Part shown: piece after piece, positions 1 to 6,520 of the stretch
How positions within the stretch are numbered: position 1 is the first letter of the stretch
Layout: each line of letters starts with the position of its first letter
From: Dipetalonema caudispina
Taxonomy: Eukaryota; Nematoda; Chromadorea; Rhabditida; Onchocercidae
Assembly: GCA_013365325.1 (NCBI GenBank)
Contig: JABVXV010000750.1
Location: 1-10,955, forward strand
Direction of reading: 5' to 3'
DNA length: 10,955 nucleotides
Translations under genes and position numbers: made by a program
Notes under the pieces: generated by a model
The model's database searches: none
Seen by the model: the letters and a program-made list of their open reading frames with translations, nothing else
Told to the model about the DNA's origin: nothing

Positions 1-1
1 A

Positions 2-298
2 GAACTGTTTGCATATAAAGTTGAAAGGATTGGAATGACTTTAATAAGTTGTCAAATAATTTGATAAATTCTAAACATTCAAAAAACATTAAAAAGAAAT
101 TGATCGTTACATTCATCAAAGAATACATCAGCTAAAGAATCTTTCTAGAAGGATACACCAACCGTTGTGTTTCTATCTGTACTCACTCAATAATTCCAAA
201 AATCATCAGACATATCGGTAATTTGAGACATCACGGGACGAATGCTTCATCCGTTTCCTACGTAAACAATAAACAACAAAGGAAATAGTTTAGTTCAA
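2..298 (+). repeat. Left copy of a ~300-base inverted repeat
   Basis: This segment is the reverse complement of 10954-10656. By hand alignment they differ by 9 substitutions and one 2-base gap (left lacks AT near 51), about 97% identity. The match begins at the second base of the window (GAACTGTTTGCATATAAAG) and stops abruptly near 298. It is richer in G+C than the DNA inside it. The terminal sequence matches no transposon family I recognise, and any target-site duplication would lie outside the window. The inner half carries a broken ORF reading outward (see 79-231). Confidence 0.93.
79..231 (-). pseudogene. Broken short ORF in the left repeat arm, reading outward
   Basis: Read leftward from an ATG at 231, the frame starts MSQITDMSDDFWNY and then meets TGA (187-189). 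It continues in the same frame as VSTDRNTTVGVSF, meets TAG (145-147), then reads to TGA at 79-81. The right arm has the same frame and the same TGA, but TAC where this copy has TAG, and TAA where this copy has CAA. The stretch has more G+C than its surroundings and reads like protein, so it may be a remnant of a coding exon. Other frames here are also open over 50 codons, so the coding claim is weak. No family recognised. Confidence 0.25.
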
Positions 299-2190
299 TA
301 AATATGCCCTTAATATCTATAATATATGCATTAAATATTAATTGTGCTATTATTAGCTTTCCGTTTATTCAATGCATGTCTATCAATTTTGTTTATTCCA
401 TTCATTAAAATAAAAAAATGGCAATATTGCATGTTAAAATGAAAAAGGAAAAGTTTGAAGCAGAAACAAAGAGCTTTTGAGGTACAAAACTGCTTTATTT
501 CGTAAAGTTTTGCGTTTAATTTTTCAATTTTAAACTTTTTGAAACATGTAAATAAAAAAACTGAAAGCAAAGAAATTGTTTTGTATGACTTTCTTTATTT
601 TTTTTTATATATTTTTTCTTGAAAATAAACGAAACATTAAGTGTTTGTCGAAACGATTTTATGGTATTAGTTTAAAACTATACTAACTATTATACATTTG
701 CCTTTGTTAAATATTGAATTTTCCCATGTAAATAAGCCTTAAATGTATTTACTTAACAAATACGATCAATAACATTATTTGATTTTTAAACTTTTACCTT
801 CATATTATCGTTTTCTTTCAAAGTTTCAATCAGATCAATTACTGTATCAAAGAAAATGTAATATAATAGATGTTGATTTTAAAGCGTTAAATTTGTCAAA
901 TGAAATTTGAAAAAAAATCTTCTTGGTTGTTAAAGGAGAAAATAACCATGAAGTATCATTAAAATTTTGTAACATTTATTTATTTTCTCGTGTTATCAGG
1001 AATGAATTGGAAATGACAATCGAATAAGTCAAATGTTTTTTTCATTGAGGAAGAAAAGGAAAGAATAAAAATAATCTTAAAATATTATACCCTAAGATTA
1101 TAATTTAAATATTTTTCATTTAAAAATTTTATAAAATTGAGAAAAAACGTGAAGGATGAATATCGACAAATTGCAGTCATGTCGAATAATAGAAATTTCC
1201 AAATGTTAGGCAATATTTCTAATTTGAAATTTTTTTTTTTAAAGTTACAATTCTCTTTTCTTTTCATATTTAATAATGACAATTGTAGTAGCATTAAAGT
1301 AGCATTTCAAATGCATATGTAGAAATATGGTATTTAATTAGAAATTTAGGTTCTTTCAATTCTGATATAAAATTTCCTTTCGTATAAATGGAATAAACAA
1401 TTTGAAATGAAATCTTAGTTTCCACTGGATCATTTATTGTTGAAACCTTAGTTTTTATCAATTTCTTTTTTTTTTCATTAAAATGATACAATTTCTGATA
1501 TGCGCAATTTAATTTTTCAAAAAATAAAAATAAAACTTAAATTCAGGAAAATTTATCGTTTTTGTTAATTCTTTTTAAATCAAATGATATTTGCAGAAAA
1601 ATAGCATGCAAATACAATGGAAATATTTTATTGGTTATATATATTATTGAAATATTATTATAGCAATATTTTAATTAAAATTTAAAATTTTACAACGATT
1701 TCGTGTATTTACTTCATTTTAGTAATATGTTTTCTTTTAAATTTCCAATTAACATGTAGAAAATAAAATGTAATACCTTTCATTGTATGGAAAAATACGT
1801 TCAACACATGTGCTGAATATTTGAAATTCGCAACAAATCTTTTAAAAATTATTTCAATAATACAAAAGTTATGCAAAAATTTAAGCAAATTTTCCATTAA
1901 AATTCTTAAAATTTTTAAAAATTAGTTGCATTTAATATTTCAGTGCATTTGAATTGTTTAATTCTATTTATTTTTTCTTTTTTGCTCTTTTTTTTTATTC
2001 CTGAGATTTAACACTTCCTTTGTAAAAATGTTAAATATTTTTGTTCACTTAATCTAACATTTTGATTGTACATCAATATGCAATTGTAAAATAAGCAATT
2101 TATTCGAAGCTCTTAAATTTTTGAAATTTAATAATTGTTTTCAGAAAATAGTTTCTAAAAGTTTTAAAATTTAATATTTAATTAAAAATA

Positions 2191-2380
2191 TGTAAATGTA
2201 ATATACAATAACGATTTCAAAGAATAAAAATTTTTTTAGTAGTAATGTGGTTTTTTTTTTCTTTTTTTTTTGGAATATTAAAAGGAAAATTTTTTAAATG
2301 TAAATAAAATATACAACAACAAAAGAAAAAGGAAATAAAGAAAATTTCTTGAGTGTAAATAAAATATTCAACAACGAAAG
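2191..2380 (+). repeat. Three diverged copies of a TGTAAATAAAATATACAACA unit
   Basis: The unit at 2299-2325 (TGTAAATAAAATATACAACA followed by ACAAAAG) recurs at 2354-2380 with two changes, a 55-base period. A more diverged version lies at 2191-2220, separated by T-rich filler. This looks like a local duplication in noncoding DNA. Confidence 0.7.
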
Positions 2381-2457
2381 AATAATATTAGTACTTAAAT
2401 AAACATTAAAATATCAAATCTCTTTGATGAAAAATATAATCAATTATTATTGTGAGA

Positions 2458-2478
2458 GTGATAAGTGATAAGTGATAA
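2458..2478 (+). repeat. GTGATAA x3 tandem repeat
   Basis: Three perfect 7-base copies of GTGATAA lie head to tail. They sit just before a purine-rich stretch. Confidence 0.9.
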
Positions 2479-2492
2479 TATTGTGCTGAATA

Positions 2493-2558
2493 AAGGTAAA
2501 TAAAGAGAAAAAAAAAGATAAAAGATAAGAAAAGAAAGAGAGAAAGGGAGAAAGAGAT
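2493..2558 (+). repeat. Purine-rich tract
   Basis: This stretch of roughly 65 bases is almost all A and G, with GAAAGAGAGAAAGGGAG at its core. It is a low-complexity sequence with no coding content. A minus-strand ORF across it is only serine, leucine and phenylalanine runs. Confidence 0.75.
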
Positions 2559-2858
2559 ATACAAATAAACAAATGTTTTATTAAAATTCATAATTTATAA
2601 TATTTTCTTTCTATCATGCTTTTGTGCAAATCATGAACTAACTATTGATCTCTGAAATTGATAGAAATAAAATTTGATAATTCTAATTCTTAAAATTTCA
2701 TAACATTTTGAAGATGATAAATAATTTTGAGAGAGAAAAAGATATAAATGGTGGGACGAAGGAGGAAGAAGGAGAAAACATTAAACTCCAACTTTTTTCT
2801 TTTTTTTTTTTTTAGGAATATTGTTAAAATTAAAAATAAAAAAATGAGAATAATAAAT

Positions 2859-2869
2859 TTTATTTTATT
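2859..2869 (-). terminator. Overlapping poly(A) signals for gene B
   Basis: Two AATAAA hexamers on the minus strand (2859-2864 and 2864-2869) lie about 70-80 bases past the stop of gene B. This is a normal distance for a 3' end. The hexamer is common by chance in DNA this AT-rich, so support is moderate. Confidence 0.45.
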
Positions 2870-2938
2870 ATATTTACTAATCAGTTTTTATCGATTAATT
2901 ACATTAGAAATATGATATACTATCATTGATATATAATA

Positions 2939-3193
2939 TTATTTTGAATGAGTTCGTCGTTTGACAATTGTCATTTTACCGGTCAACGGATCAATGAAGA
3001 CACCACGACGTTTTGCTAACTTTGACATAACTTTTCGATCCTGCGGTAACTGCTTATCAAGTGGAATATAAATGCTATTCGATGGTGAATTACGGAGAGG
3101 ATTTATCGTATATCTTGGAGATAATGGTGCAGGAAAATAACGACCATGTTCTGGTGGACATATCGGAGGTCGCAATAAAGAACGCCGACTGCG
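2939..3193 (-). CDS. Gene B exon 4 (last exon)
   Basis: The acceptor CAATTTTAG opens 84 codons beginning RSRRSLLRPPICPPEHGR and ending KRRTHSK before TAA (2939-2941). It is the longest open stretch with even, protein-like composition in the window. G+C is well above the flanks. Confidence 0.8.
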   Translation of the reverse strand, partial: RSRRSLLRPPICPPEHGRYFPAPLSPRYTINPLRNSPSNSIYIPLDKQLPQDRKVMSKLAKRRGVFIDPLTGKMTIVKRRTHSK

Positions 3194-4580
3194 CTAAAAT
3201 TGACAATGAAAGTAATGCGATCAAAAGCTTTACAAAAATTAATAAATGTATTATTTAAAAAACAGGCAGAAAAAAAGCGATCCAAGTAAAATATGTTAGC
3301 TTTATACTGTTAAAATAATCATAATAGTTGTTTGTTTATACCTCAAATTTGCCACATATTTAAAATTCGATTAAAATTTAATTCCAACGACCAAAAGCAA
3401 AAAAGAAAGCCATTAATTTCCTGCTACAATGCTACTTTGCCTTAATTGATTAATCGTAATTTTACGAGTACTTCAAAAAAACAAAAAAAAAACTAAGTTA
3501 ATTAAAAGGTTATAAATTATTAAGTGAATTTAAAGGGTTATAAAATAACCGTCGGAGGTCCGTAAAGATGCAAAATGGGTGGACTTGGAGAGCGCAAATT
3601 CCGGAATCCGGTATAACTAGATGATGGAAGATGTTGCACACGTGAAAAGTCAAAATTCCTGTTTTCAGATGGCGAAAACTATAAATGTCATCGGATGATA
3701 TATATTTAATTATTTATTAATATAATAATAATACATATGAGTGAAGTATTAATTAGCTAATTATCATTTTATAAAAGCGATGTTAGTTATCTTTTCTTAA
3801 ACATTACTATCATTTATAATTTATGATTCCTTTGATAATAATATATACATTATACATACATAATACATAAAGCTTAAAAGAAATGTTAGCCATTTTACTT
3901 TGGAATTATCATTATTATCTTATATGAAATTAATCAATCTGAACTAATTAATACAAACTTAGAAGAACATTGGGTCATTATAAAATAATAGGCTATTTAT
4001 TTAAAAAAAATTCGGACTAATATCATTGAAGCCAAAAGTCTATTTCAGCTTTCAGATAAAATTTTTTTATCAACCAATGTTAGATCTATGATAATTATCT
4101 TAAACAACAAATTTTCGGCACTGAAATATTTGAAATATTCCAATTATTCATTATTATAAATAGGATTAAAGTTGATTTTAAATTTACCTGTAAAATACTC
4201 GGGAAAAAAGGGAAGAAAATTTGCAACGTACGAATTTAATTTCGCTTCCACTAATAACAAAACCAATAATTGAATTTTTGGTTGGAATAATTTCTTGAAG
4301 TGATCGTCGTAATAATCCACGTGGTACAGTAATTACAAGTGGTTGCTTGACTTTTCGCTAATTACAAAAATTTTGTCAATTCTTTTCAGACACAAATATT
4401 TAGCTTTGCTCAACAAAATGAAGAAGAAGTGGAAATTTTATTCAAAAAATTATAATAGTTTTAGCGGAGAACATATAAATAGCAAGTTGAGATTAATTCC
4501 AATTTAATTTAATTAATCAAATGAAAATTATGGATACTTATCACCTTTTGTCTTGTTTGCGATGGTCCTTGTTGATCCAT
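2939..4580 (-). CDS. Gene B: basic, proline-rich protein of unknown function (4 exons, ~181 aa)
   Basis: I do not recognise this protein. Exons on the minus strand are 4545-4580, 4232-4357, 3550-3678 and 2939-3193. All junctions are phase 0 and the lengths sum to 182 codons including TAA. The start ATG (4580) has an in-frame TAA shortly upstream with no AG between them, so it cannot be an internal exon in this frame. Residues 1-12 are MDQQGPSQTRQK. Residues 13-54 hold a more hydrophobic stretch (LVITVPRGLL, NSIIGFVISG). Residues 55-97 are Ser/Pro-rich (SPSPPILHLYGPP). Residues 98-181 contain RSRRSLLRPPICPPEHGR and FPAPLSPRY and end in a basic tail (LAKRRGVF, KRRTHSK). There is one Cys and no signal peptide or membrane span. 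Clusters of K/R would suit a nuclear or nucleic-acid-associated protein, but that is inference. Gene A lies upstream on the same strand, 1.7 kb away. A fused A-B model is possible. Confidence 0.7.
3550..3678 (-). CDS. Gene B exon 3
   Basis: The acceptor CATTTATAG gives FSPSENRNFDFSRVQHLP and on to YGPPT, 43 codons, with donor GTTATT at 3549. The alternative acceptor GAAAACAG would start the exon at 3658 in the same final frame, if exon 2 uses its longer form. The longer-exon-2 pair gives a protein 8 residues longer. Confidence 0.7.
4232..4357 (-). CDS. Gene B exon 2
   Basis: The acceptor GTAATTAG precedes CGAAAAGTC, and the donor is GTACGT. The exon has 42 whole codons, RKVKQPLVITVPRGLLRRSL to SGSEIKF. 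A second donor, CAG then GTAAAT, lies 44 bases downstream (exon to 4188). It is phase-compatible only with the alternative acceptor of exon 3 (3658). Confidence 0.7.
4545..4580 (-). CDS. Gene B exon 1 (start exon)
   Basis: ATG at 4580 begins 12 codons ending in AAG, followed by the donor GTGATAAG. It is phase 0 and joins exon 2 in frame. The exon has clearly more G+C than its surroundings. The only other way into exon 2 is from gene A exon 6 through a weak GTCGCT donor. Confidence 0.6.
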
Positions 4581-4624
4581 AAATTTTGTTGTGAATTATG
4601 AGAACTTTTGAATAATCAATTTCT
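4581..4624 (-). promoter_or_regulatory. Possible leader and trans-splice acceptor of gene B
   Basis: On the minus strand CATTCTCTTATAG ends at 4625, leaving a 44-base leader before the ATG. Many nematode mRNAs receive a spliced leader at such a pyrimidine-rich AG. A second, poorer AG (TTCAAAAG) lies closer to the ATG. No promoter element was recognised. Confidence 0.3.
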
Positions 4625-4637
4625 CTATAAGAGAATG

Positions 4638-4660
4638 TTACTGATAAATGTTATCAGTAA
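4638..4660. repeat. Perfect hairpin, 10-base stem and 3-base loop
   Basis: TTACTGATAA and TTATCAGTAA are exact reverse complements separated by ATG. The hairpin sits about 58-80 bases upstream of the gene B start. It could be an operator-like site, an RNA structure, or chance in AT-rich DNA. Confidence 0.8.
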
Positions 4661-4960
4661 TAAGTGATAGCTATGCATTTCGTCATTATGGATATTATTA
4701 TTAATTACGGATTAATTTGTAGTAAATTTAAAAGTGAATCAATTAAATGTTAATTTTAAATTTAAAAGATTATTAATTGGTTTAGTTGTACCAAAAAAAA
4801 TCCCCTAATAATTTAATTAACAACCAAAGGATTTGATTTAAAAAAAAAAACAAATCTATGATGATTGAACATTTGAAGTACTTCACCGCTAGAAGGAATA
4901 GAGAATTTGAAGAATTTCTATTTTTATCATCTGTACCATTTCTTTTTTTTTTTTGTCTAG

Positions 4961-5042
4961 TTTAGATTTAAGTGAAATTAACCTAACCAATTACTAATCG
5001 TTGATTTAGATTTAACTGAAACTAATTTAACCGGCTGCTAAC
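4961..5042 (+). repeat. Diverged tandem duplication, 44-base period
   Basis: TTTAGATTTAAGTGAAATTA at 4961 recurs at 5005 as TTTAGATTTAACTGAAACTA. Both are followed by related CTAAC or TAACC-rich tails. It ends in GGCTGCTAACCGG, unusually G+C-rich for this interval. No coding meaning was found. Confidence 0.65.
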
Positions 5043-5968
5043 CGGAATTGCAAGTATCTATGAATGCCTGTAAATCACCAGCTCAATCATTTTATAATAT
5101 TCAAATGATTGTTTCTAACATATTTAAATTATATGCTAATACATTTATTAAAGTTAGACACTGATTAAGCTTTGTCAAGTTGAAATTTAATTGGATTAGT
5201 GTTTAATATGTTGAAATAGCCAATAATATAATCGACTGATTTTTTTTTTTCAGATTATTTTTTGATTAAGAATTTTAATAAAAGAACTTCACAAAATGTT
5301 TCAAATTTACAGCTTCACGAAATTAATAGTTTTCAAGAATTTTAATTCAAAAGAAGTTAGTGGATAAAGAGGAAAAGATTGGTATTGAATAGCAGTGATA
5401 CGAATGAAATTTTTAATTCATTTATTAATTAATTTTTATAAATCAAATACATAATTTATATGTTTCATATATATATATTGGTGCTTTTTCTTTTCAAATT
5501 AAATTTTAGAAGATCTGTGTGAATTTATCTTTCGATTAATCGTATTGTATTAACAATTGAAACAATTATTCGTGTCATAACTTTTGAGAGATAAGTATTC
5601 TATTTGTTGTAATTATAAGATATGAAATGTGGAAAGTAAAAATATTAATGGTAATAAAGTTTGGAAGAGATTTTTACATTCGAAAAGATACTGCAAGAAA
5701 TTTTAGCGTTACAAAGTTCTAAATTTAAGTTTAAAAATGATAATTTATATTTACCGTTGATATTATTACAAAGTGTAACTTTTAGGATGTTTATTTGTTT
5801 ACAAACATATAAAAACATAATGAATAATAAGTTTACTAATATGTTTTGATTGCATTTATAGAATTTCATAGAATGATATTTGAAAGGAATGAATTTATTT
5901 CATGCAAAGAAATCTTAAATAACGATGTGCAATTCTATTGAAAATTTCATTTATCAACAAAATTAAAG

Positions 5969-6026
5969 TCAATTAGGAAGGCGAAAGGTCATTCCTTCTG
6001 TTCCAATTGGACACCAATGCTGCATC
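5969..6026 (-). CDS. Candidate alternative last exon (18 codons)
   Basis: The minus strand has a good nematode-type acceptor (CAATTTCAG) ending at 6027. It is followed by about 55 bases of much higher G+C than anything around it. After the first G the frame reads MQHWCPIGTEGMTFRLPN then TGA (5969-5971), with an AATAAA at 5894-5899. Entering with one base to complete a codon, it is phase-compatible with gene A exons 2-5 (all end two bases into a codon), but not with exon 6. Joined to exon 5 it would give an alternative C-terminus. It could also follow a spliced leader directly as a tiny ORF, or be chance. Confidence 0.3.
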
Positions 6027-6211
6027 CTGAAATTGAAATTTCAAACATTTTCCAATAGTAGTAAGCAATTGTTTTTCTTTTTTTTTTTATAAAATTTGCG
6101 ATTTCCACCAGTACATTTGTGACAAATTATCTAATTAAAGTTTGATTAATTACTGTAAGTTATAATGAAGATTAGAAATCAATTAATTTTTCAAACTTAT
6201 AAATTTAATTT

Positions 6212-6217
6212 TTTATT
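6212..6217 (-). terminator. Possible poly(A) signal for gene A
   Basis: AATAAA on the minus strand lies 63 bases past the gene A stop. It fits a 3' end at exon 6, but the hexamer is frequent in this DNA. Confidence 0.4.
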
Positions 6218-6279
6218 ACCCAAAAAATTTCAGAAATGTTTTTTTTTTCTTTTAGTGTTTAATTTTTCAGCTTGAAGAA

Positions 6280-6520
6280 TTAATTTTTTAAATTATTAAA
6301 TATCAAAGCGACCTTTTTGCTAAAACTAAGCATAAGTGAACGACCATCTGAACATTTCAGATCATAGATACGACCATCATCATACACCTGATAATCTAAT
6401 CGACCGCGATCATCATTATCACCAACAGAACATGTAACAATTCCAACAATATCGCCATATTTTCCTTCCCTTAATTCGGACATACTATTTGATGTATAGC
6501 TATGAATCGATCGTTCGCTG
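6280..6520 (-). CDS. Gene A exon 6 (last exon in the preferred model)
   Basis: The acceptor CATATTTTAG opens SERSIHSYTSNSMSELREGK and then the GDIVGIVTCSVGD and YDDGRIYDLKCSDGRS segments. TAA at 6280-6282 closes the frame. In the fused model the exon would instead end at 6313 (AAG, then GTCGCT). Confidence 0.7.

Larger units (their letters stand above)
299..2938. other. AT-rich flank without a supportable gene
   Basis: Six-frame reading gives only short ORFs, mostly F, K, N, I and L runs driven by composition, without a credible start, splice pattern or raised G+C. A few fragments read somewhat like protein (for example 1137-1225 on the plus strand) but lack a usable acceptor and donor. The stretch contains T runs (for example 2800-2813), two small tandem repeats, a purine tract, and the 3' end signals of gene B at its right edge. 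Confidence 0.6.
4581..6279. other. Stretch between genes A and B
   Basis: This 1.7 kb is AT-rich and mostly noncoding. It holds a hairpin (4638-4660), a 44-base-period duplication (4961-5042), a candidate alternative exon (5969-6026) and the putative 3' end signal of gene A (6212-6217). ORFs near 5645-5869 on both strands are composition-driven and overlap each other, so I do not call them genes. In the fused A-B model part of this would be one ~1.95 kb intron. Confidence 0.6.

Noticed and set aside
145..299. Plus-strand open frame in the left arm (SIICTH-like reading, about 54 codons)
   Set aside because: All differences from the right arm in this frame change amino acids, and there is no start codon.
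331..570. 79-codon minus-strand ORF
   Set aside because: Composition is F, K, L, C and N runs in AT-rich DNA, with no splice context or protein-like segment.
1137..1322. Plus-strand ORF with a plausible first 30 codons (KDEYRQIAVMSNNRNFQMLG)
   Set aside because: It starts at TTG, has no good acceptor before it or donor after it, and runs into a T run giving poly-F.
2406..2591. Minus-strand hydrophobic ORF
   Set aside because: Produced by the purine tract; only Ser, Leu and Phe repeats.
3061..3258. Plus-strand 65-codon ORF
   Set aside because: Antisense shadow of gene B exon 4.
5645..5869. Overlapping ORFs on both strands
   Set aside because: They shadow each other, have background base composition and lack splice signals.
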